Shown piece after piece: positions 1 to 6,107 of a stretch of 6,107 bases of DNA (positions within the stretch are counted from its first letter, which is position 1; the number at the start of each line of letters is the position of its first letter). The notes beneath the pieces are model-generated. The model was not told the origin of the DNA. It saw only the letters and a program-made list of their open reading frames with translations, and made no database searches. This stretch comes from an uncultured Alistipes sp. GTDB taxonomy: Bacteria > Bacteroidota > Bacteroidia > Bacteroidales > Rikenellaceae. A program made the position numbers and the translations under genes. The stretch spans positions 1-6,107 of the forward strand of contig CAAFWE010000032.1 of the NCBI GenBank assembly GCA_900766655.1. Direction: 5' to 3'.

Positions 1-675
1 AACGCTATGGGTATCTCAAAGGCGTTGGTGGAGAAGGTCGCTATCGCAAAGGGTCGTGAGCTTGGTCAGGGTGCTGCAACCACCATCTGTTGTACCCGTT
101 ATGGCAATGTTATGGCATCGCGCGGCTCGGTCATTCCGTTGTGGGTTGAGCAGATGGAGCAGGGCAAGCCTATCACCATCACCGATCCCGAGATGACTCG
201 CTTTATGATGACCTTGGATGACGCTGTCGACTTGGTAATCTACGCCTTCACGCACGGTGAGAATGGTGATTTGTTCGTGCAGAAGGCCCCAGCAGCTACA
301 CTCTCGACCTTGGCCGAGGCGTTGAAGCAGACCTACGCGCAGATTGATCCAAAGTATGCCGATACCGAGGTTAAGGTTATCGGAACACGCCACGGCGAGA
401 AGTTGTACGAGACTCTTGTCACCCGCGAGGAGATGGCCAAGGCAATAGATATGGGCGACTACTACCGCATCCCTTGCGACACTCGCGACTTGAACTACGA
501 CAAGTTCTTCGTAGAGGGCAACGAGGAGATTTCGCGCATCGAGGATTACCACTCGCACAATACTCGTCGTCTCGATATTGAGGGTATGAAGGAGTTGCTC
601 CTCAAGTTGCGTTTCATTCGTGAGGATTTGGGTTTGCAACCACGTGCTAAGGCACGCGAAATACGCAGCGAGTAA
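1..675 (+). CDS. capE: UDP-GlcNAc 4,6-dehydratase (inverting)/5-epimerase, CapE/FnlA type, 5'-truncated by window edge
   Basis: This is the C-terminal 224 residues of an extended short-chain dehydrogenase that starts UDP-L-FucNAc synthesis. In the cytoplasm the family removes water from UDP-GlcNAc (4,6-dehydration) and inverts C5, giving a UDP-4-keto-6-deoxy-L-hexosamine. The frame is open from base 1, and the Rossmann N-terminus with its glycine motif (about 120 residues in a family of about 340) is off-window. Visible landmarks are MGISK at the usual YxxxK position (bases 7-21, with Met replacing Tyr), the RYGNV...RGSVIPLW block near residues 32-47, the TRFMMTLDDAVDL substrate-side block, and RHGEKLYETL about residues 130-139. 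These fit CapE/FnlA/WbjB better than Tyr-containing PseB/FlaA1 or the large membrane-bound CapD/PglF enzymes. Its stop overlaps the next start in TAATG, and capF and capG follow, which supports the call. The name is a homology call from remembered family sequences. Confidence 0.9.
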   Translation, partial: NAMGISKALVEKVAIAKGRELGQGAATTICCTRYGNVMASRGSVIPLWVEQMEQGKPITITDPEMTRFMMTLDDAVDLVIYAFTHGENGDLFVQKAPAATLSTLAEALKQTYAQIDPKYADTEVKVIGTRHGEKLYETLVTREEMAKAIDMGDYYRIPCDTRDLNYDKFFVEGNEEISRIEDYHSHNTRRLDIEGMKELLLKLRFIREDLGLQPRAKAREIRSE

Positions 676-1109
676 TGGCAAAGGTGACAGTTGTTGAGGG
701 CGAGATTTTCCGCGATGAGCGTGGTCAAATCTCTACGTTGAATGCCTTCCGTTTCCCTGGTGTGGAGCGTTGCTACTTTATCCACCATCCCGACACCTCG
801 GTGGTGCGTGGTTGGCACGGACACCAATTCGAGAAGAAGTGGTTCTACTGCATCAAGGGCTCCTTTACGGTTGCGTTGGTCGAGGTCGATAATTGGGAAA
901 ACCCATCGCCCGACCTTGTGCCCGAGATATATGAGCTTTCCGAGCAGGAGAGCAAGATTATCTGCGTCCCCGAGGGCTATGCCAACTGCATCAAGGCCCA
1001 CGAAAAGGATTCGGTGCTGTTGGTCTTCTCGGGTAAGATATTGGAGGAGGCCCTCAAGGATAGCTGGCGATACGACAAGAATATGTGGGTTAATTGGAAT
1101 AACTACTAG
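675..1109 (+). CDS. Stand-alone RmlC/WxcM-like cupin, putative nucleotide-sugar epimerase or isomerase
   Basis: This is a 144-residue single-domain cupin, presumably cytoplasmic, with no signal peptide or membrane segment. The order of motifs follows the RmlC/FdtA/WxcM group: FRDERG near residues 12-17 (compare the F-x-D-x-R-G opening of RmlC), VVRGWHGH at 43-50 with His48 and His50, a glycine turn at 62 after the EKKWFYC strand, VPEGYANC at 98-105, and RYDKNMW at 132-138. RmlC epimerises C3/C5 of 4-keto sugars, while FdtA/QdtA are 3,4-ketoisomerases. The CapE product next door is a 4-keto sugar, so a related substrate is plausible, but the reaction is not established. The ATG overlaps the upstream stop by one base (TAATG), implying coupled translation; there is no Shine-Dalgarno sequence. 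It is odd because CapF downstream already carries its own cupin. I have a general impression that similar small 'sugar epimerase' genes occur in Bacteroidales FucNAc clusters. Confidence 0.8.
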   Translation: MAKVTVVEGEIFRDERGQISTLNAFRFPGVERCYFIHHPDTSVVRGWHGHQFEKKWFYCIKGSFTVALVEVDNWENPSPDLVPEIYELSEQESKIICVPEGYANCIKAHEKDSVLLVFSGKILEEALKDSWRYDKNMWVNWNNY

Positions 1110-1111
1110 TT

Positions 1112-2317
1112 ATGAAGATTTTAGTTACTGGCGCAAAGGGTTTTGTAGGTCAGAACCTCTGCGCACAGCTCAAAAATATCCGCGATGGCAAAGCAAAGTG
1201 TTATGGCGATGTTGTTGTGGAGGAGGTTTTCGAGTACGATATCGACTCTACTGCCGAGCAACTCGATGCATATTGTCGTGAGGCGGACTTCGTCTTCAAC
1301 CTTGCGGGCGTAAACCGTCCTCAGAATACGGAGGAGTTTATGGAGGGTAACTTCGGCTTTGCCTCGACTCTGCTCGAAACCCTCGAAAAGTTTAATAACA
1401 AGGCTCCCGTAATGCTCTCGTCATCAATTCAGGCAACCCTTGCAGGTCGCTTTGGCGATAGCGAGTATGGTCGCAGCAAGCGTGCGGGCGAGGAGCTATT
1501 CTTTAATTATAGTGTACGCACAGGCGCGCGCGTGTTGGTCTACCGCTTTCCGAACTTGTTTGGCAAGTGGTGCCGCCCAAACTACAACTCGGCGGTGGCA
1601 ACCTTCTGCAACAACATCGCAAATGATTTGCCTATTACGGTGAACGATCGTTCTACGGAGCTGGAGTTGCTCTACATCGACGACTTGGTCGACGAGATGA
1701 TTGCCGCTTTGCAAGGCAAGGAGCACCACTGCGAATTTGAGGGCGTGGAGACTATCCTTTGCGATGAGGGCAGATATTGCGCAGTACCTACTACGCACAA
1801 GATTACGCTTGGCGAGATTGTCGATTTGTTGGAGTCGTTCAAGACGCAACCGCAGACACTTGTTGTGCCCGAGATTTCAGGTGGCTCGTTTGCGAAGAAG
1901 CTCTATTCGACCTATTTGAGCTACTTGCCAAAGGATAAGATGTCGTTCGAGTTGAAGATGAACTGCGATGCTCGAGGCTCGTTTACCGAGTTGTTGCGTA
2001 GCGAGAAGTGTGGACAGGTGAGTGTGAATATCTCCAAACCAGGCATCACCAAGGGTGAGCATTGGCACAATACCAAGTGGGAGTTCTTTATCGTGGTGTC
2101 GGGCAAGGGCTTGATTCAGCAACGCAGAGTCGGCTCTGACGAGGTGCTGAACTTCGAGGTCTCGGGCGATAGGATTGAGGCTGTGCATATGCTTCCAGGC
2201 TATACACACAACATTATCAACCTCTCCGATACCGAAGATTTGGTGACTGTGATGTGGGCAAACGAGGCGTTCGACCCATCGAAGCCCGATACATATTTTG
2301 AAAAAGTAGAAAAATAA
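1112..2317 (+). CDS. capF: CapF/FnlB bifunctional enzyme: C3 epimerase (cupin) and NAD(P)H-dependent C4 reductase (SDR) for UDP-L-FucNAc
   Basis: This 401-residue two-domain enzyme makes the second step of UDP-L-FucNAc synthesis. In the family, the cupin inverts C3 of the CapE product and the SDR domain reduces the C4 ketone, giving UDP-N-acetyl-6-deoxy-L-talosamine. The N-terminal SDR domain shows GAKGFVG (residues 7-13, NAD(P) loop), NLAGVNRP (63-70), SSSIQA (103-108) and catalytic YGRSK (119-123). The NLFGKWCRPNYNS block after it is a CapF signature. The C-terminal cupin has a textbook first motif, Gly311-x5-His317-x-His319-x4-Glu324-x6-Gly331, and a second with LPGYTHNIIN (His366); these are the expected metal ligands. 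The start is ATG two bases after the cupin stop, with MKILVTG fitting the family N-terminus. It is somewhat longer than the Staphylococcus aureus protein (about 369), apparently in part through extra residues between 203 and 229. Also known as fnlB/wbjC. Confidence 0.95.
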   Translation: MKILVTGAKGFVGQNLCAQLKNIRDGKAKCYGDVVVEEVFEYDIDSTAEQLDAYCREADFVFNLAGVNRPQNTEEFMEGNFGFASTLLETLEKFNNKAPVMLSSSIQATLAGRFGDSEYGRSKRAGEELFFNYSVRTGARVLVYRFPNLFGKWCRPNYNSAVATFCNNIANDLPITVNDRSTELELLYIDDLVDEMIAALQGKEHHCEFEGVETILCDEGRYCAVPTTHKITLGEIVDLLESFKTQPQTLVVPEISGGSFAKKLYSTYLSYLPKDKMSFELKMNCDARGSFTELLRSEKCGQVSVNISKPGITKGEHWHNTKWEFFIVVSGKGLIQQRRVGSDEVLNFEVSGDRIEAVHMLPGYTHNIINLSDTEDLVTVMWANEAFDPSKPDTYFEKVEK

Positions 2318-2329
2318 AACCTAAACAAT

Positions 2330-3499
2330 ATGGACTTTTCGAATGTAGCTTTTGCCGATAATGGCAAGCTCAAACTGCTGATTATCGTGGGTACTCGTCC
2401 CGAGATTATACGCTTGGCTGCGGTGATTAACAAGTGTCGCAAATACTTCGATGTGATACTTGCGCATACGGGGCAGAACTACGACTATAACCTCAATGGA
2501 ATATTCTTCCGCGACCTCAAACTCGCAGAGCCAGAGGTCTATCTCGATGCTGTAGGCGAGGATTTGGGTGCCACGATGGGCAATATCATCAACTCGTCGT
2601 ACAAACTGATGGTGCAGGTGCAGCCCGACGCAGTTTTGGTGCTGGGCGATACCAATTCGTGCCTCTCGGTGATTGGAGCAAAGCGTCTGCACATCCCAAT
2701 CTTCCATATGGAGGCGGGTAATCGTTGCTTCGACGAGTGTCTGCCTGAGGAGACCAATCGTCGCATTGTCGATATCATCTCAGATGTCAATATCTGCTAC
2801 TCGGAGCACGCGCGTCGCTACCTCAATGCCAGCGGTGTGGCCAAGGAGCGTACCTATGTCAGTGGCTCGCCAATGGCGGAGGTGTTGCACGAAAATTTGG
2901 CCGAGATCGAGGCGAGCGACATTCACGCCCGTCTGGGATTGGAGAAGGGCAAGTATATCCTTCTTTCGGCTCATCGCGAGGAGAATATCGACACCGAGAA
3001 GAACTTTACCTCACTCTTTACAGCCATCAATAAGATGGCGGAGAAGTACGATATGCCGATTCTCTATTCGTGCCATCCTCGCTCGCGTAACCGCTTGGCG
3101 GCAAGTGGTTTCGAGTTGGACAAGCGTGTTATTCAGCACGAGCCACTCGGTTTCCACGACTACAACTGCTTGCAGATGAATGCCTTTGCGGTGGTGTCGG
3201 ATAGTGGCACATTGCCAGAGGAGAGTTCCTTCTTCACCAGCGTAGGCCACTCGTTCCCAGCAGTTTGCATTCGCACCTCGACCGAGCGTCCCGAGGCGTT
3301 GGACAAGGGTTGCTTCATCTTGGCGGGCATCGACGAGAAGTCGTTGCTCCAGGCTGTAGATACCGCTGTGGAGATGGTTGCAAATGGCGACAATGGCATC
3401 CCAGTGCCTAACTATACCGATGAGAATGTCTCGACCAAGGTGGTGAAACTCATTCAGTCCTACACCGGTGTTGTGAACAAGATGGTTTGGCGCAAATAG
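2330..3499 (+). CDS. capG: UDP-L-talosamine/FucNAc C2 epimerase, CapG/FnlC type (non-hydrolysing UDP-GlcNAc 2-epimerase family, WecB-like)
   Basis: This 389-residue cytoplasmic enzyme of the WecB GT-B fold inverts C2 of the CapF product to yield UDP-L-FucNAc. It shows GTRPEII (residues 21-27), HTGQNYDYNL, GDTNS with Asp107, HMEAGNR with Glu128, PEETNRR with Glu140, SAHREEN with His215, SDSGTLPEESS and RTSTERPEALDKG. Asp107, Glu128, Glu140 and His215 align with E. coli WecB Asp95, Glu117, Glu131 and His213. The asparagine-rich details (GDTNS, AGNRCF, AHREEN) and the C-terminal STKVVKLIQSY match CapG/FnlC/WbjD rather than generic WecB, in line with its place after capF. The gap from capF is 12 bases, with an A-rich leader and no Shine-Dalgarno sequence. 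The start gives about 14 extra residues before the first strand. An in-frame ATG nearer to it is not present, so the extension looks real. The 3' end is followed closely by the glycosyltransferase. Confidence 0.93.
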   Translation: MDFSNVAFADNGKLKLLIIVGTRPEIIRLAAVINKCRKYFDVILAHTGQNYDYNLNGIFFRDLKLAEPEVYLDAVGEDLGATMGNIINSSYKLMVQVQPDAVLVLGDTNSCLSVIGAKRLHIPIFHMEAGNRCFDECLPEETNRRIVDIISDVNICYSEHARRYLNASGVAKERTYVSGSPMAEVLHENLAEIEASDIHARLGLEKGKYILLSAHREENIDTEKNFTSLFTAINKMAEKYDMPILYSCHPRSRNRLAASGFELDKRVIQHEPLGFHDYNCLQMNAFAVVSDSGTLPEESSFFTSVGHSFPAVCIRTSTERPEALDKGCFILAGIDEKSLLQAVDTAVEMVANGDNGIPVPNYTDENVSTKVVKLIQSYTGVVNKMVWRK

Positions 3500-3507
3500 C
3501 TCTCTCT

Positions 3508-4731
3508 ATGACAAAAAAGCGCATATTGCTGGTTACGCAATATTTCCAACCCGAGAACTTCAAGTGCAACGATATCGCCTTCGAACTTCAGCGTCGAGGC
3601 TACGATGTTACGGTGATGACCGCCATCCCAAACTATCCGCAAGGTAGGTTTTTCGATGGTTATGGTCTGTTCAATCGTAGGGTGGAGTATATCGATGGCG
3701 TGAAGGTCATTCGTGGCTTTGTCATTCCGCGAGGTAAGGGCGGAAAGATTGCACTTTCGCTCAACTACTTGAGCTACCTTGTCTCGTCGTGTCTGATTGC
3801 GCTCTATTTGGCCTTGCGCTACAAGTTCGATGCGGTTTTTGTCCATCAAGTGTCGCCCGTAACTATCGGTGTGGCAGCAATATTGGTCAAGCGCATTCAG
3901 CGCATACCTATGTATTTCTGGGTGCTTGACCTCTGGCCCGAGAGCTTGACTGCAGCCATAGGTCTGCGAAACAAGCATATACTTGGATTTTTTTCGTGGA
4001 TGGTGCGATGGTTCTATCGTCGCTCCGACAAGATTCTCATCAGCTCGAAGGGCTTTGCCAAGTCGATATGCGAGAAGGGCGACTTTGCCGACAAGATTGT
4101 CTACTTCCCAAATTGGATGGATTCGGCACTTGCCACACAGAGCGATGTCGAGACACCATCCGTTCCCGAGGGTTTTGTGGCGATGTTTACGGGCAATATC
4201 GGAGCCTCGCAAGACTTTGGAACGGTGCTCAAGGCTGCTGAGCTGGTCAAGGAGCACAAAGATATCCACTTCGTCATTGTGGGCAATGGTCGCGCCAAGG
4301 AGTGGGTTGAGGAGCAGATTAAGGAGCGAGGCTTGCAACATAGCGTACACTGCGTAGGCTCCTATCCGTTGGAGGCTATGCCTGCCACATTTGCCAAGGC
4401 CGATTTGCTGTTTGCAGCATTGAAGGATGAGCCGATTTTTGCATTGACTGTGCCAGCGAAGATTCAGGCCTATATGTCCTCTGGCAAACCCATCCTCACG
4501 ATGATTAATGGCGAGGCTATGGAACTTGTTCGCGAGGTGGGATGTGGCGAGGCTGTGGCGGCAGAGGATGCCGAGGCCTTTGCTGCTGCGATATTGCGTA
4601 TGTCGCAACTCTCCGAGGAGGAGCGTCGCGCTATGGGCGAGCGAGGCAAGAACTTCGCAGCCAATAATTTTGATTTCTCCAAGCAGATGACTCTGCTCGA
4701 GGAGATAATGGAGTTGAAGAATGAAAAATAG
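3508..4731 (+). CDS. wbuB: WbuB-like GT4 glycosyltransferase, probable L-FucNAc transferase
   Basis: This is a 407-residue GT-B glycosyltransferase of family GT4. WbuB-type enzymes move L-FucNAc from UDP-L-FucNAc onto a lipid-linked sugar at the inner face of the cytoplasmic membrane. The N-terminal domain starts RILLVTQYFQPE (residues 5-16), with AIPNYPQG after it, a hydrophobic patch at about 80-104 that could touch the membrane, and LDLWPES at 140-146. FPNWMD (200-205) precedes the second domain, with FTGNIG at 227-232, and VPAKIQAYMSSGKPI at 315-329 followed by Glu336, the region that binds the nucleotide-sugar donor. I chose ATG 3508, eight bases after the capG stop. An upstream in-frame TTG at 3487 would add seven residues and overlap capG, and the family N-terminus favours the ATG. 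There is no Shine-Dalgarno sequence. Its position directly after the UDP-L-FucNAc genes supports the donor; the acceptor cannot be read from sequence. Confidence 0.85.
   Translation: MTKKRILLVTQYFQPENFKCNDIAFELQRRGYDVTVMTAIPNYPQGRFFDGYGLFNRRVEYIDGVKVIRGFVIPRGKGGKIALSLNYLSYLVSSCLIALYLALRYKFDAVFVHQVSPVTIGVAAILVKRIQRIPMYFWVLDLWPESLTAAIGLRNKHILGFFSWMVRWFYRRSDKILISSKGFAKSICEKGDFADKIVYFPNWMDSALATQSDVETPSVPEGFVAMFTGNIGASQDFGTVLKAAELVKEHKDIHFVIVGNGRAKEWVEEQIKERGLQHSVHCVGSYPLEAMPATFAKADLLFAALKDEPIFALTVPAKIQAYMSSGKPILTMINGEAMELVREVGCGEAVAAEDAEAFAAAILRMSQLSEEERRAMGERGKNFAANNFDFSKQMTLLEEIMELKNEK
4710..4713 (+). promoter_or_regulatory. Possible ribosome binding site for the nucleotidyltransferase gene
   Basis: GGAG sits seven bases before the ATG at 4721, inside the end of the glycosyltransferase gene. 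It supports the overlapping start, although such a short motif in GAG-rich coding sequence is weak evidence. Confidence 0.35.
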
Positions 4732-5806
4732 TACCGAAATAGCCCTCTTGCGTCTGCTACGCATCGCAATAGGTAGCGAGGAGGCGGTGCCGTTCTCTGC
4801 CTTGGAGAGTGTGTCGTGGCAGGAGCTATACGCCTTGGCACGCAAGCAGGGTGTGTTGGCTATCGCATTCGATGGCTTGCTGAAACTTTTCGAACAAGAT
4901 AAGGAGTTTGCAAAATCCTTCCCACAACCGCTCAAGTTGCAGTGGATTAATGCGGTATTATCGATTGAGAGACGCTACGACCATTCGCTCGAGGTGTGCG
5001 CCGAACTGGCCGAAAGGTGGGCCGAGAACGATATTCGCACCTTGTGTCTCAAGGGGTTGGCCTTTAGTGCCTACTACCCCGTATCGAATCACCGCGAGTG
5101 TGGAGACTTCGATTGCTATCTCTTCGACGACTACGCCAAGGGCAATGCTATAGCTCGCGAGTTGGGCGCAAAGGTCGACGAGAGTATGTACAAGCACTCC
5201 GAGATGATTATCCGCAAGGTGATGGTCGAAAACCATCGCTTTATTGTGGCGGTGCGAGGTGGTCGTAAGGTGAAGCAGTTGCACTATCTGCTCGATGATA
5301 TTGCTCGCAACGATGTGCGTGAGCCACTCTTCGGCACGGAGATACTGTCGCCTTCGCCTATGTTTAATGCCCTCTTTTTGAATCATCACGCACTGACCCA
5401 CTTCCTCTCCGAGGGTATCCGTCTGCGTCATATCTTGGATTGGGCTCTATTCCTTCGCTCGGAGCAGGAGCATCTCGATTGGGACCGTTTCTACGCCTTG
5501 TGTGAGGAGTATGGTATGCGAGCCTTTGTCGATTGTATGACTGCTATGGCAGTCGAGGTATGCGGTGTGGCGGTTGTCGATAAAGTTGTGGCAACGACTC
5601 CTCACGCAGAGCGTGTGCTCGACTCGGTGTTGCACGACGATAGTGCGGTATTCTCGCAGAATGTGGGGGCGTGGCGCAAGCGTATGTTGCTTGTACGCAA
5701 CCTCTTGGCATCGCGATGGAAGTATGAGGCATTTGCCGATAAGGGCATATTGCTACAATTTATAACATTAGTTTGGGGCTATCTCACACACCCCGAGGAG
5801 GATTAG
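4721..5806 (+). CDS. Nucleotidyltransferase-fold protein (PF14907/NTP_transf_5-like), function unknown
   Basis: This 361-residue protein has the look of the uncharacterised nucleotidyltransferase family PF14907. An all-helical N-terminal part (about residues 1-105) leads into the active-site region: CLKG with Lys111-Gly112, then R-x3-G-D-F-D with Arg125, Asp129 and Asp131, the metal-binding Dx[D/E] pair of the polymerase-beta superfamily. VENHR follows at 169-173, and Glu170 is a candidate third carboxylate. The helical C-terminus has NHHALTHFLSEGIRLRHILDWA at 221-242, another family hallmark. The acidic residues are kept, so it is probably active, but what it nucleotidylates is unknown. No signal peptide or clear membrane segment is seen. 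The ATG lies 11 bases inside the glycosyltransferase gene, with GGAG seven bases upstream, implying coupled expression with capsule genes. I know of no settled role in polysaccharide synthesis. An antitoxin-like MNT role seems less likely because no HEPN partner is adjacent. Confidence 0.75.
   Translation: MKNSTEIALLRLLRIAIGSEEAVPFSALESVSWQELYALARKQGVLAIAFDGLLKLFEQDKEFAKSFPQPLKLQWINAVLSIERRYDHSLEVCAELAERWAENDIRTLCLKGLAFSAYYPVSNHRECGDFDCYLFDDYAKGNAIARELGAKVDESMYKHSEMIIRKVMVENHRFIVAVRGGRKVKQLHYLLDDIARNDVREPLFGTEILSPSPMFNALFLNHHALTHFLSEGIRLRHILDWALFLRSEQEHLDWDRFYALCEEYGMRAFVDCMTAMAVEVCGVAVVDKVVATTPHAERVLDSVLHDDSAVFSQNVGAWRKRMLLVRNLLASRWKYEAFADKGILLQFITLVWGYLTHPEED
5795..5802 (+). promoter_or_regulatory. 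Shine-Dalgarno-like ribosome binding site for coaD
   Basis: GAGGAGGA lies inside the last codons of the nucleotidyltransferase gene, with six bases between it and the coaD ATG. It is the best anti-Shine-Dalgarno match upstream of any start here. It also encodes Glu codons, and GAG is very common in these genes, so chance is possible. Confidence 0.5.
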
Positions 5807-5808
5807 AT

Positions 5809-6107
5809 ATGAAACGAATAGCACTTTTTGCGGGTAGTTTCGACCCATTCACACGCGGTCACGCAGTTGTTGTCGAGGAGGCATTGCGACTCTTCGACAA
5901 GGTGGTTATTGGCGTTGGCGAAAATGTGTCGAAACGATCTCTGTTGTCGGTCGAGCAGCGTTGCCGACTCATTGATGACCTCTACCGAGATAACGATGCA
6001 GTCGAGGTCGCATCGTATAGCGCGCTGACGGGCGATTTTGCTCACGAAGTGGGAGCTATAGCGTTGGTGCGTGGCGTTCGCAATACCATCGATTTCGAGT
6101 TTGAACG
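5809..6107 (+). CDS. coaD: Pantetheine-phosphate adenylyltransferase (CoaD), 3'-truncated by window edge
   Basis: These are the first 99 codons of the enzyme that joins 4'-phosphopantetheine and ATP to give dephospho-CoA and pyrophosphate, the penultimate step of coenzyme A synthesis in the cytoplasm. The N-terminus has AGSFDPFTRGH (residues 8-18), with Thr15 and His18 of the T/H-x-G-H nucleotidyltransferase motif. Lys42 and the RGVRN block (Arg88, Arg91) fall at the same positions as the ATP and pantetheine-binding residues of E. coli CoaD. Full-length homologues have about 150-165 residues, so roughly a third, including the late ISSTS motif, is off-window. The ATG is two bases after the preceding stop, and GAGGAGGA six bases upstream is a good ribosome binding site, unusual for this kind of genome. 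It is a core gene and most likely marks the right border of the polysaccharide cluster. Confidence 0.95.
   Translation, partial: MKRIALFAGSFDPFTRGHAVVVEEALRLFDKVVIGVGENVSKRSLLSVEQRCRLIDDLYRDNDAVEVASYSALTGDFAHEVGAIALVRGVRNTIDFEFE

Noticed and set aside
16..681. Open frame of 221 codons on the - strand opposite capE
   Set aside because: It mirrors a well supported + strand gene almost end to end and shows no family motif; it is a codon-usage shadow.
742..1281. Overlapping + strand frame of 179 codons across the cupin and capF start
   Set aside because: It is Arg/Ser/Trp-rich with no motifs and crosses the boundary of two good genes in another frame.
3487..3507. TTG start at 3487 for the glycosyltransferase
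   Set aside because: The ATG at 3508 gives the normal family N-terminus and avoids overlapping capG; the seven extra residues add nothing recognisable.
3460..4935. Open frame of 491 codons on the - strand, spanning the glycosyltransferase gene
   Set aside because: It is antisense to a clear GT4 gene and parts of its neighbours, has a composition rich in Cys, His, Arg and Leu without recognisable motifs, and reflects few TTA, CTA and TCA codons on the + strand.
5750..5775. AT-rich patch with TTGC and TTAGTTTG resembling a Bacteroidetes-type -33/-7 promoter for coaD
   Set aside because: The -7-like box does not match TAnnTTTG exactly and the spacing is about 14 bases, well short of the usual 19-21. 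It lies inside a coding region, so it is not supported without mapped transcripts.
1..6107. CRISPR arrays, insertion sequences, tRNAs, inverted repeats for phase-variable promoters, rho-independent terminators
   Set aside because: I saw none by eye; coding sequence fills the window and the gaps between genes are 12 bases or less.

Overview
The window is a dense, single-strand stretch of a surface-polysaccharide (capsule or O-antigen type) gene cluster that runs straight into the housekeeping gene coaD. All six genes are on the + strand. They overlap or are separated by at most 12 bases, so no stretch of 300 bases lacks a gene, and there is no visible terminator or clear promoter. Roughly half G+C by eye, mostly absent Shine-Dalgarno signals, A-rich leaders and this gene order suggest a gut-type member of the Bacteroidales (Bacteroides/Alistipes-like). 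The genus is an inference, because no rRNA or marker gene is present.

Layout: (1) positions 1-675, the C-terminal two thirds of a CapE/FnlA-type UDP-GlcNAc 4,6-dehydratase/5-epimerase, cut by the window edge; (2) 675-1109, a small stand-alone RmlC/WxcM-like cupin; (3) 1112-2317, CapF/FnlB, a reductase domain fused to a C-terminal cupin; (4) 2330-3499, CapG/FnlC, a WecB-family 2-epimerase; (5) 3508-4731, a WbuB-like GT4 glycosyltransferase; (6) 4721-5806, a PF14907-type nucleotidyltransferase-fold protein of unknown role; (7) 5809-6107, the first 99 codons of coaD, cut by the right edge.

Genes 1, 3 and 4 are the known three-enzyme route from UDP-GlcNAc to UDP-N-acetyl-L-fucosamine (UDP-L-FucNAc). 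Gene 5 belongs to the family that places L-FucNAc on a lipid-linked acceptor, so the segment reads as make the sugar nucleotide, then use it. The extra cupin between capE and capF and the nucleotidyltransferase at the end are the parts the textbook pathway does not explain. No initiating sugar-phosphate transferase, flippase, polymerase or UpxY/NusG-like regulator is in view. Those would have to lie upstream, since coaD appears to mark the right border of the cluster.

I saw no IS element, tRNA, CRISPR array or obvious repeat. Nothing here clearly amounts to a new system. The best leads are the intercalated cupin and the nucleotidyltransferase coupled to the glycosyltransferase.
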